Shown here: positions 25,629-33,289 of the stretch, one piece after another | How the letters are laid out: each line of letters begins with the position of its first letter | How positions within the stretch are numbered: the first letter of the stretch is position 1 | DNA from: Acidobacteriaceae bacterium | GTDB taxonomy: Bacteria; Acidobacteriota; Terriglobia; Terriglobales; Acidobacteriaceae | NCBI GenBank assembly: GCA_003131315.1 | Contig: PKUV01000160.1 | Span: 26,216 to 59,798, forward strand | Direction of reading: 5' to 3' | DNA length: 33,583 nt | Made by a program: the position numbers and the translations under genes | The notes under the pieces: model-generated | What the model was told of the DNA's origin: nothing | Seen by the model: the letters and a program-made list of their open reading frames with translations, nothing else | The model's database searches: none

Positions 25629-27398
25629 ATGCGTGACGAAAAAGCTGACTACAACCATTTTCTTCTTTTAGTAGCGGGGCTCGGCGGCCTGCTATACGGG
25701 GTGGACGTCGGCATCATTGCTGGGGCCTTACCCTACTTGGAGGCTACTTCCGGCTTGAACGCAGGCCAGCTTTCTATCGTTGTCGCGGCCGTGCTCCTCG
25801 GGAGCGTGATCTCATGCATCTTCGCGGGCGCGCTAGCGGACTGGATTGGGCGGAAGCCTTTGATGACGGTCAGCGGCGTGCTGTTTGTCATCAGCATTCC
25901 AGTCATTGCTCTCTCGCACGACTATCAACTATTGGTTCTTGGCCGGGTGCTACAGGGCATCAGCGCTGGCTTGATCGGTGTGGTTGTCCCGCTGTACTTG
26001 GCGGAGTGTTTGGCGGCATCGAATCGAGGCAAAGGCACGGGCATTTTCCAGTGGCTGTTAACCCTTGGGATCGTGACGGCCGCCATTGTCGGCATGTTTT
26101 TCAGTCTTCGCGTTGAACAGGTGGCTAGGCTCGGCGATCCTGCGGCGCTCTTCGCCTTCAAAGATGCGACCTGGCGCCATATTTTCTGGGTTTCGCTGCC
26201 ACCCGGCATACTGTTTGTGGTCGGAAGTCTTATGGTGACGGAATCGCCGCGCTGGCTGTTTCGCCGTGGCGAAAGGGCTGCAGCCTACGCCGCGCTTCTC
26301 CGCTCTCGCACAACCCAGCAGGCAGACTACGAGCTTGAGGAAATGGAACAAGCGGCTGCCGCTGAGAAACACAAAACCTCAAACGGAGCCAGGCTCAGGG
26401 AATCACTTTGGCAGCGCAAATACGTGGTTCCGTTTGTGCTGGCCTGTGTAATTCTCGTATGTAACCAGGCCACCGGCGTCAACTCCATCATCGGCTACAA
26501 CATCGACATCCTTTTCCAGAGTGGTCTCTCCGATCTTCAAGCTCACTGGGGCTATGTAATTTTCACGATGGTGAACTTTCTGATGACAATTGGCGGCGTC
26601 CTGCTGGTGGATCGCAAGGGGCGCAAGTTCCTGTTGTCGGTGGGCGCCGCGGGCATTATCGTGTCGCTCCTATGCACCGGCCTGCTGTTCCGCCGGACGG
26701 AAAGGCTGCGCGCGGATTCCCGGGCCACCGTTCAATCCATGGTTAGTGCGAACCAAAAGGTCACGCTTCTTTACGACCAGAATTCTGCCGATAAGCTTCT
26801 TTCCGCGGACGGGGATGCTGGCAAGGCCATCAGTCATCAGCCCACCTCGCTGATCGTGATCTATTCGTGCGGAGATTTCCACGCCGCAAGCAAGGTCGTG
26901 CGTTCCGACGACAATTCGGCAGGGCCCATTGAGATCACGCGCGAAAGTTGCCTGCCTGCAAATAAAGTGGTGGCGTTCTTCTCGAATCCATTCGGCAATC
27001 TCGATCGGTCGCGCCAGACTCCGCTAAGAATTGACAATGCCTTGAGTACCCTTGTGCCCAGTGAGGAGAATGGCTGGTTAGTAGCTACCAGCCTTTTCCT
27101 GTTTATGGCATTTTTCGCCATCGGTCCCGGCGTGTGCGTGTGGTTGGCACTTTCGGAGTTGATGCCGACTCGGATTCGCTCCAACGGTATGAGCATAGCG
27201 GTGTTGATGAACCAGGTGGTCTCAACGGCCATCGCCGCCATTTTCCTGCCGACCGTCGGCAAGTATGGCTATTCCATCATGTTTTTTGGCTTCGCTGGCG
27301 GCGCCGTGATCTACCTCATTACCGCCGTGTGGTTCTTGCCGGAAACGAAGGGTAAGACTTTGGAGGAAATCGAAGCGCATTTTGGCGGCACACAATGA
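25629..27398 (+). CDS. MFS sugar porter with a large extracytoplasmic loop
   Basis: Inner-membrane sugar symporter of the sugar-porter family. All signatures are present: GGLLYGVDVGIIAGALPYL in TM1, DWIGRKP, ESPRWLFRRGE, NQATGVNSIIGYN in TM7, DRKGRKFLL, and PETKGKTLEEIEAHF at the C-terminus. It should import the mono- or disaccharide released outside. Unusual: about 120 residues (356-478) lie between TM9 (GIIVSLLCTGLLF) and TM10 (WLVATSLFLFMAFFAIG), where the family normally has a short periplasmic loop. The insert has two Cys and looks like a small soluble domain. ATG 25629 gives the family N-terminus; the frame also opens upstream into the broken SDR. There is no strong ribosome site, so it may have been coupled to the SDR gene. 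Confidence 0.9.
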   Translation: MRDEKADYNHFLLLVAGLGGLLYGVDVGIIAGALPYLEATSGLNAGQLSIVVAAVLLGSVISCIFAGALADWIGRKPLMTVSGVLFVISIPVIALSHDYQLLVLGRVLQGISAGLIGVVVPLYLAECLAASNRGKGTGIFQWLLTLGIVTAAIVGMFFSLRVEQVARLGDPAALFAFKDATWRHIFWVSLPPGILFVVGSLMVTESPRWLFRRGERAAAYAALLRSRTTQQADYELEEMEQAAAAEKHKTSNGARLRESLWQRKYVVPFVLACVILVCNQATGVNSIIGYNIDILFQSGLSDLQAHWGYVIFTMVNFLMTIGGVLLVDRKGRKFLLSVGAAGIIVSLLCTGLLFRRTERLRADSRATVQSMVSANQKVTLLYDQNSADKLLSADGDAGKAISHQPTSLIVIYSCGDFHAASKVVRSDDNSAGPIEITRESCLPANKVVAFFSNPFGNLDRSRQTPLRIDNALSTLVPSEENGWLVATSLFLFMAFFAIGPGVCVWLALSELMPTRIRSNGMSIAVLMNQVVSTAIAAIFLPTVGKYGYSIMFFGFAGGAVIYLITAVWFLPETKGKTLEEIEAHFGGTQ

Positions 27399-27472
27399 GC
27401 GCCCGCCGCAGGGATTTGTCGTTCGGATTACGAACGCCGGTTGAGTAAACAATTTCTTTGGAGAGTGACGTT

Positions 27473-28429
27473 ATGACTGATAAATCTTCTAACGCGTGGG
27501 CAGCGAACTACCGGTCGTGGCTGGATTACGTGGCGGATGTGGTGCGGACCTACGAGAGCGGAAAGGATATTCCGATCGGGCCTAGCCCCGAGCCTCTGGC
27601 GTTGCCCGCTGATTCGGCACCGCCGGCGAAAGGTTTCAAAGTGGTGATTTGCGCTCCGCACCCCGACGACGAAACTCTGAGCGGGGCACTGCCCCTGCGC
27701 TGGCGCCTGGAGGCCGGCGCGCAGGTCACCGACTGCGCCATAACCCTGGGCAGCGACCACGGGCAGCGCGAGCGGCGCCGCCGCGAACTGGCATCGGCTT
27801 GCCGCGTTCTCGGATTCGAGATGGCGATTCTACCAACTGCCCAGGGAGCGACCGGCCTCGATGACGTCAATCCCGCCTCGCACCGGCAGCATCCCAAAGC
27901 CTGGGCGGAGAAGGTGAACACCCTGGCGGAATTTTTCGATCAGGCCCAGCCGGACGTGGTTCAGGCGCCCCACGCCGAGGATTTCAACACCACCCACCTC
28001 GGGACGCGCGAACTCGTGGTCGAGGCGCTGGGGATGCATTTGGAGCACCGCGGCGGCGGAGCCTCGCTCCCGCTGATCGAGTCGGAATCCTGGCACCAAC
28101 TGGCTGCGCCCAATCTAATGCTGGCGTTGACGCCGGAGGTGGTGGCCTTGCAATTAATGGCGGCAGCGGAACACGGCGGAGAAATGGTTCGAAACCCTTA
28201 CCACCTCCGCCATTGCCCGCGCCTGATGCATAACGTCCAGCGAGGCTCGGAAGTGGTCCTGGGGCAAGGAGGGCCAGCCCTGCCGTATGTTTTCGCTGAG
28301 CTTTATCGCGTCACCTTTATGCGAGGCCGTGAGTTCCTTGAGCCGCGTCCCGGCGGTTGCATCGTGGCGCCACGCGAGCATTTCGGGCTCGAGGAACTGA
28401 TGACCCAATTTGGGCCGCAAGGAAACTAG
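27473..28429 (+). CDS. PIG-L/LmbE-family deacetylase
   Basis: Zinc-dependent N-deacetylase of the LmbE fold, members of which deacetylate GlcNAc-containing substrates (GlcNAc-PI, MshB, BshB, chito-oligosaccharides). The zinc motif is APHPDDETLSG, and the distal His lies in APHAEDFNTTHLGTRELV. Length 318 aa is at the long end, with about 50 extra N-terminal residues. The start ATG 27473 has GGAGAG seven bases upstream. The preceding gene is the sugar porter, 74 bp away. In this locus it would remove an acetyl group from an N-acetylated sugar after uptake; there is no signal peptide, so a cytoplasmic role is inferred. Confidence 0.9.
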   Translation: MTDKSSNAWAANYRSWLDYVADVVRTYESGKDIPIGPSPEPLALPADSAPPAKGFKVVICAPHPDDETLSGALPLRWRLEAGAQVTDCAITLGSDHGQRERRRRELASACRVLGFEMAILPTAQGATGLDDVNPASHRQHPKAWAEKVNTLAEFFDQAQPDVVQAPHAEDFNTTHLGTRELVVEALGMHLEHRGGGASLPLIESESWHQLAAPNLMLALTPEVVALQLMAAAEHGGEMVRNPYHLRHCPRLMHNVQRGSEVVLGQGGPALPYVFAELYRVTFMRGREFLEPRPGGCIVAPREHFGLEELMTQFGPQGN

Positions 28430-28655
28430 GCCGCAAGACAAGATGCGATCAGCGAGAATCACAGATCCTGGACATCGATTTCTGCGCTGAGACGGGCTAG
28501 AATGATTAAATTGACGGGTTACCAGCCTCAAGGTGTTCAATGGCGCTACCCGCAATTGGTGACCTGTCTCTGACGGCGTGCCCACTGAGATTTAAATCGG
28601 TAGTTTCGTTCGCGGCGATTCACGTTGCGGCTGCAGGACGCCTCGAAACCGTTCT

Positions 28656-30776
28656 ATGGATCTGAGTTTTAAAATGAAGCAGTGGGCATGCATCTCGGCG
28701 GTCGCTATCTTGAGCCCACTTCTCGCCTGGGCCGGGCATACCTCTCCGGTTACTCCGCAGAAGGCTCCCCCGATCATTTTGATTTCCATTGACACCTTGC
28801 GCGCCGACCACCTGAGTTGCTATGGCTACCGTCGCGTTGAAACTCCTCACCTTTGTGCACTAACGAAAGGGGGCACATTATTCTCTGCAGTTAGTTCTCA
28901 GGTGCCTCTCACCTTCCCTTCCCATGTGTCCCTGTTTACTTCCACCTATCCGTTCGCCAATGGCATCGAGGACAACGGTGAAGTTCTCCCGCCCCATGCT
29001 GTAACGCTTGCCACCGTCTTGAAAGCGCATGGCTACCGCACCGGTGCAGTGGTTGGTGGTTTTGCAATGGACCGCCGGTTCGGACTGAACCAGGGTTTCG
29101 ACGAGTACGACAGCACCTTCGATCTGCATCGCGAAAAGGAACCCGATTCGGGAGACGTAAAACGTCTGGGTGCCGACGTGGTCGCAGCCGCGAGCCAGTG
29201 GCTCGACCCAAACTCCAACCCCTCGTTCTTTCTCTTCCTTCATCTTTACGACCTGCACACCCCCTACAACCTTCCGGCAACTTACAGCGCGCGCTTCGGC
29301 ACGGGATACGACGCTGAACTCCGCTATGTGGACGAACAGGTGGGCGTCTTCTGCGATTATCTGCGGCAGCACAATCTTCTCGATCGGAGCCTCGTCATTC
29401 TCACCTCCGACCACGGTGAGAGCTTGGGCGACCACGGAGAGACAACGCACGGCTACTTCATCTATCAAAGCACCCTTTGGGTGCCGCTGATCGTGCACTG
29501 GCCGGCGGGCAGCGCAAGCTTCCCTGCGAAGATCGCCGAACCGGCCAGCCTGATGGACCTTGCTCCGACTATCCTGCACTTCGCCGGCATTTCCCCGCCG
29601 CCGGAGTTTAAGGGGCGCAGTTTAATGGAATCGTTGCGTTCGGGCGCGTCGAAAACGGCGCGAGACGTTTACAGCGAAAGTCTTTACGCCCACAACCACT
29701 TCGGATGTAGTCCGTTGCGCAGCCTGCGCTCAGGCCGATACAAGTACATCCAGGCCCCAAAACCCGAACTCTACGATCTGGCCACTGACCCGGGTGAGAC
29801 GCGGAATCTCTACGCGCAGAAACGCTCGCTGGCGCTGGCCTGGCAGGAGAAACTGGCATCCCTGCATCCGGAGCTTCGAAACGAACATCCCGCGGGGAAA
29901 AAGGCGCTCGATCCGCACACCGTCGCTCTCCTGAATTCTCTGGGATATGTCGCGGGAGCCTCCGAACACTCGGAATCACCCGATGGCGAGGCTGATCCCA
30001 AAGACCGCATTGGAGAATTTGAGAACTTTGGACGCGCTATCGTCCTCGCCTCCACCGGCCATATCGACGAATCGAGTGCTCTCCTCGAGCGGCTACTCAC
30101 CGTGCTTCCGGAAATCATCGATCTGCGTATGAGTCTGGGATTGAACGATCAGCGGCTGCGGCGGAATTCCGAGGCGGCTCGTGAGTTCCAGCAGGTTCTC
30201 AAGACGGATCCCCAGAACGTGCGAGCGCATTTTAACCTGGCGCTAAGCCTTTTTGAGATGAGGAAACTGGACGAAGCCACGCGAGAATTGCAGACCGTTC
30301 TCACGAACGCTCCTTATTACACGCGCGCCGAGGATCTGTTGGGCACCATCGCGCTCCAGCAGGACGATTACGGCCGGGCCCGCGAGCGGTTTGAGCACGT
30401 TCTGACCATCGATCCGCACGACTACATCGCGCATTACAATCTGGGGGCACTGGGGGCGCTCCAAGGGCAATGGGACACAGGCGAGCAGCACCTTCGAGCT
30501 GCCCTGAGCCTCGGTCCCCTCGATCCCCAGGCTCATAACACTCTGGGAAGCCTCTACCTCCGGAAGGGTGATCTCGACAAGGCGGAGGTGGAATTCCGCG
30601 AAGCGCTTCGTCTCCAACCGAAGTCAGTCTCCACGCATTACAATCTTGGACTGGTCCTCCGCAAGCAAAACAGAGAGGCTGACGCCGCCGATGAATTTCG
30701 CCAGGCGTTGGCTATCGACCCGCAGTTTCGCCCGGCGCGCGACGCACTGAGCGGCTTGGCGACGACACCGAATTGA
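28656..30776 (+). CDS. Sulfatase-like hydrolase fused to TPR repeats
   Basis: Alkaline-phosphatase-superfamily enzyme. The signal peptide is MKQWACISAVAILSPLLAWA. The catalytic domain spans about residues 35-400, with metal ligands in ISIDTLRADHLSCYGY and TSDHGESLGDHGE. The C-terminal third (about 450-700) has six or so TPRs (NVRAHFNLALSLFEMRKLDE, YIAHYNLGALGALQGQWDTG). The nucleophile segment reads QVPLTFPSHVSLFTS: Thr stands where sulfatases have the Cys/Ser that becomes formylglycine (CxPxR). So this is more likely a phosphatase, phosphodiesterase or phosphotransferase than a true sulfatase. The start is ATG 28656 or 28674; neither has a clear ribosome site. Its link to the sugar locus is by position only. 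Confidence 0.88.
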   Translation: MDLSFKMKQWACISAVAILSPLLAWAGHTSPVTPQKAPPIILISIDTLRADHLSCYGYRRVETPHLCALTKGGTLFSAVSSQVPLTFPSHVSLFTSTYPFANGIEDNGEVLPPHAVTLATVLKAHGYRTGAVVGGFAMDRRFGLNQGFDEYDSTFDLHREKEPDSGDVKRLGADVVAAASQWLDPNSNPSFFLFLHLYDLHTPYNLPATYSARFGTGYDAELRYVDEQVGVFCDYLRQHNLLDRSLVILTSDHGESLGDHGETTHGYFIYQSTLWVPLIVHWPAGSASFPAKIAEPASLMDLAPTILHFAGISPPPEFKGRSLMESLRSGASKTARDVYSESLYAHNHFGCSPLRSLRSGRYKYIQAPKPELYDLATDPGETRNLYAQKRSLALAWQEKLASLHPELRNEHPAGKKALDPHTVALLNSLGYVAGASEHSESPDGEADPKDRIGEFENFGRAIVLASTGHIDESSALLERLLTVLPEIIDLRMSLGLNDQRLRRNSEAAREFQQVLKTDPQNVRAHFNLALSLFEMRKLDEATRELQTVLTNAPYYTRAEDLLGTIALQQDDYGRARERFEHVLTIDPHDYIAHYNLGALGALQGQWDTGEQHLRAALSLGPLDPQAHNTLGSLYLRKGDLDKAEVEFREALRLQPKSVSTHYNLGLVLRKQNREADAADEFRQALAIDPQFRPARDALSGLATTPN

Positions 30777-30879
30777 TCTTGAATTTCTGGTAATACTTAT
30801 GGACGATCAACTTCATCGTGGCAGGCAGCGCCTTCGCGTTCATGGCCCTCGTTGTCGGTGGTTGCACGGCCGCAAAGAC
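30777..30879 (+). other. Unassigned fragment encoding a hydrophobic helix
   Basis: A plus-strand frame here reads WTINFIVAGSAFAFMALVV, a likely transmembrane helix, but has no start or family context. It may be debris of a transporter gene. Nothing else is seen between the TPR protein and the pseudogene. Confidence 0.25.
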
Positions 30880-31237
30880 AGAAATCATGGACCCGGCTGA
30901 GTGGTCGATTGCGTTGTTAACCATTTCAGTGAAAGCATAGTGCCCAAATCTCTAGAACGTTGTCAGGTTGTGCCCCAAAAACAGGCGCGACATCTTGGGT
31001 CCAAACAATGTCCTCCGCCAACGGACGGTCGAGTTGGTAAACCCCCCTCCATTCCTTCAGGGATGCCAAAGCGTAGGAGCGGCTCACGGTATTTCCCGTC
31101 GGTACTACTGAGCCCTCTTTTACTAGGCGCTGAAGATGTTTATTCACGGCTTGCCGTGTAATCCCGAACTCAGTAGCCGCCAGATTGCTAATTTCCTTCG
31201 GGTGCTTCCCGATGTTTTCAATTATGTAGTGCCGATT
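30880..31237 (-). pseudogene. HTH-GHKL ATPase regulator, N-terminal half, frameshifted
   Basis: Read on the minus strand: VENRHYIIENIGKHPKEISN, then LAATEFGITRQAVNKHLQRL (a winged-helix), a linker, and EDIVWTQDVAPVFGAQPDNV, then LEIWA. A one-base shift at about 30945 is needed to continue into YAFTEMVNNAIDHSAGS, the N-box of a GHKL ATPase. This layout belongs to regulators that end in a DUF4325 domain. There is no start codon in place (the frame merges with the end of the oxidoreductase gene), and the ATPase breaks off after the N-box. The missing DUF4325-type half occurs at 12456-12782 on the other strand. Confidence 0.75.
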
Positions 31238-31239
31238 CT

Positions 31240-32379
31240 CTACGCTATGCTAGACGCACCAGGCGTCGGCAGGCTGCTCGTGGATCCCCATGCCGTTGAG
31301 GAGTTGGCCGCCTTGGTCAGGTCCTCTTCCGGCTCCTCGGTCCAATCGCAAGAAATCTCGCGATGCTGTTCTGAACTCATCGCGGCCCACTCCAGTAGGC
31401 GCGCAACATGCCACGCCGCCAGGGCCGTCACCGGAGCGGGCGACTTGCCCAAGAGTGCGTCGCGGATGCCCTCATAGTAGAGCCGGTAGTCGCCAGGGAT
31501 GGGCGTGACGGGCCGTGTGACCATGCTGCCATCTATGTCCACGCTGAGCGTGCCCCAGTCGGCGGTTGGCTCCTGTCCCCTTGCCGGACTGCCGATACGG
31601 GTGACTTTGTTGAGCGCGGCCTCCTGCGGGTCAAGGCCCCATTTCCAGAAGTTTCCCCTGGTTCCGCGCAGGTGGAAGCGGGGCCGCGCTAGCGAAGAGA
31701 GGCGATTGGCGCCCAACGTGACCGAAAAGCCCGGATAACGCAACCGCAGCGTAAAAGAATCGTCGGAGCCCACACCGTCGCGCTCGCGGAGCACCTCGGC
31801 ACCCACCGATTCGGGCTTGCCGAAGAGCACCAGGGCCTGGTCGACGAGATGAGTTCCTATATCCTGCAGAAGCCCCCCGCCCAGCGCCGGGTCTTCTTTC
31901 CAGGCTGCCCTTGTTACCGGTCGCCAGCGGTCTAAGTTTGACTCGAGGTGGACCAGGCGACCCAGAGGGCCTTCGTGCAGCAGTTTCTGAACGGTTCGGA
32001 AATCCGAGTCCCAGCGGCAGTTATGGAAAGGCGCTAGGAGCGCGTTTCTGGCTGAGGCTAGCCAAATCAACTCTGCCACCTCGGCTGATGCGAGGGCCAA
32101 CGGCTTGTCCACCACCACGTTTTTGCCGGCTTCGAGAATCTGCCGGGCCACGTGAAAGTGGCTTCCGCTGGGCGTGGCCACGACGAGAAGGCCGAGTGTC
32201 TTGTCTTCGAGAATGGCCTCGAGCGAACGGTAAGTAGTGATGCCGGGATAGCGTTCCGCGGCATTGTCTGTGTGACGCTCGACCACAGCGGCCAGGTCCA
32301 ATCCTTCGACGGACGAGAGCACCGGAGCGTGAAAGACGCGCGCGCCCATGCCGAAGCCTACCAAACCCACTCGAATCAT
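31240..32379 (-). CDS. Gfo/Idh/MocA-family oxidoreductase
   Basis: NAD(P)-dependent sugar or inositol dehydrogenase-like enzyme. The N-terminal Rossmann motif is GLVGFGMGARVFHAP, the EKP-type motif is VVDKPLA (Asp replaces Glu), and the catalytic segment is GGGLLQDIGTHLVDQAL with the conserved Asp and His. Length is 379 aa. ATG 32379 is chosen for the GGGAGA upstream on the minus strand; the frame extends 15 codons further. The last 30 residues (after CDWTEEPEED) look unlike the family, and the stop is at the junction with the broken HTH-ATPase gene, so the C-terminus may be recombinant. It faces the sugar locus from the other strand and could act on the same sugar. Confidence 0.9.
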   Translation of the reverse strand: MIRVGLVGFGMGARVFHAPVLSSVEGLDLAAVVERHTDNAAERYPGITTYRSLEAILEDKTLGLLVVATPSGSHFHVARQILEAGKNVVVDKPLALASAEVAELIWLASARNALLAPFHNCRWDSDFRTVQKLLHEGPLGRLVHLESNLDRWRPVTRAAWKEDPALGGGLLQDIGTHLVDQALVLFGKPESVGAEVLRERDGVGSDDSFTLRLRYPGFSVTLGANRLSSLARPRFHLRGTRGNFWKWGLDPQEAALNKVTRIGSPARGQEPTADWGTLSVDIDGSMVTRPVTPIPGDYRLYYEGIRDALLGKSPAPVTALAAWHVARLLEWAAMSSEQHREISCDWTEEPEEDLTKAANSSTAWGSTSSLPTPGASSIA

Positions 32380-32504
32380 CTTTTGTCTCCCGGGAGTCGG
32401 CGCAGGCGCAGCGTAAAGATTCATGAAAAAGCGAACACGGGCACCAACAAACCCTTATATACCAACAGCGGGATATTCAAAAGAGTAGTCTTTTTCAATC
32501 GAAG

Positions 32505-33009
32505 GATGATCTCCTGGTCGCGCGAACGATCCGCACGGCTGGCGCCGATAGTAGAGGCTCGACCGGCTGATCGCCAGCGTCTCGGCCACCAGCTTCGCTT
32601 CGTTCCCTTGGGCCACTAACTCCCGTGCCGACGAATGCGCTGGCCCGCAGCTCACTCGCCCAGCACGTTTTTTAGGATCTCGATCTGCAAGTGTGATCGG
32701 CCCAGCGCCCGCTCCAACTGCTTGATCCGCTTCTCCTGCTCGGCATCGGGCCGCGCGGCTGCGCTTCTCCCCCCAAGCGCAGCCTTGGCTCCCGCTTCCA
32801 CTTCATCTTTCCAGCGGTAATAGAGGTTGGGAGCAATCTCGTACTTGCGGCAGGTCTCAGCCACATTGCCGCTCTTCAAACCTTCCAACACAATCTGCCA
32901 CTTCTCTTCCCGGGTTCTCTGCACTCTGGCTTTCTCGACATTCTCGCCTCCTGGCGGAGGCCCCAAGCCTAACTAACTTCCGTGTCCAGTTCTACTGGGG
33001 TGCACTACA
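32505..33009 (-). mobile_element. IS3-family insertion sequence, 3' truncated
   Basis: Left part of an IS3-family element on the minus strand. The probable terminal repeat TGTAGTGCACCCCAGTAGAA starts at 33009, followed by orfA (32966-32652) and the beginning of orfB (from GTG 32655, overlapping orfA by GTGA). The orfB frame keeps only ARELVAQGNEAKLVAETLAI and SRSSLYYRRQP, then loses similarity near 32505. The DDE integrase core is missing, so it is not autonomous. The frame continues to 32455 in unrelated sequence. The next gene is the oxidoreductase. Confidence 0.8.
32652..32966 (-). CDS. IS3-family transposase OrfA
   Basis: DNA-binding subunit of an IS3-type transposase. The helix-turn-helix is in REEKWQIVLEGLKSGNVAET followed by CRKYEIAPNLYYRWKDE, and a leucine-zipper-like helix, RIKQLERALGRSHLQIEILK, lies at the C-terminus. 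Length 104 aa is normal. OrfA alone cannot transpose. In intact elements a -1 frameshift joins it to OrfB; here OrfB is a stub. Confidence 0.88.
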   Translation of the reverse strand: MGPPPGGENVEKARVQRTREEKWQIVLEGLKSGNVAETCRKYEIAPNLYYRWKDEVEAGAKAALGGRSAAARPDAEQEKRIKQLERALGRSHLQIEILKNVLGE

Positions 33010-33017
33010 TGGGTGAC

Positions 33018-33251
33018 CTATTTCGCGAAGTATTTCTCAAACAGATCTTGCGACCGCTTCGCACCCTCCTCAGTCAGCAATACAGATTTCGCTTTCGTTG
33101 CGGGATCCGAGATGTAACCCTTGTGATGGAGACGATCGAGGGAGTCCCAATTGTGACCTTTCCACGCTCTCCAATTTGGCTTGTCTTTAAATGTAGTCAG
33201 GTACAGCAGAGCCAGTACCGCCTCGTCAACCTTTTCTTCATCTATTTGCAT
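33018..33251 (-). CDS. DUF6429 family protein
   Basis: Small protein of unknown function. The sequence IDEEKVDEAVLALLYLTTF followed by AWKGHNWDSLDRLHHKGYIS and KAKSVLLTEEGAKR matches the DUF6429 family, which looks like a small winged-helix fold (this last is inference). ATG 33251 gives the family N-terminus (77 aa). The frame opens 17 codons earlier at 33302, with GGAG upstream, but those residues (MDVVLSEFVAGF) belong better to the end of the preceding broken gene. It lies next to the IS3 end, nine bases away. Confidence 0.75.
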   Translation of the reverse strand: MQIDEEKVDEAVLALLYLTTFKDKPNWRAWKGHNWDSLDRLHHKGYISDPATKAKSVLLTEEGAKRSQDLFEKYFAK

Positions 33252-33289
33252 GAAGCACCCGGTGTTGAAACCTGCAACAAACTCGGAAA

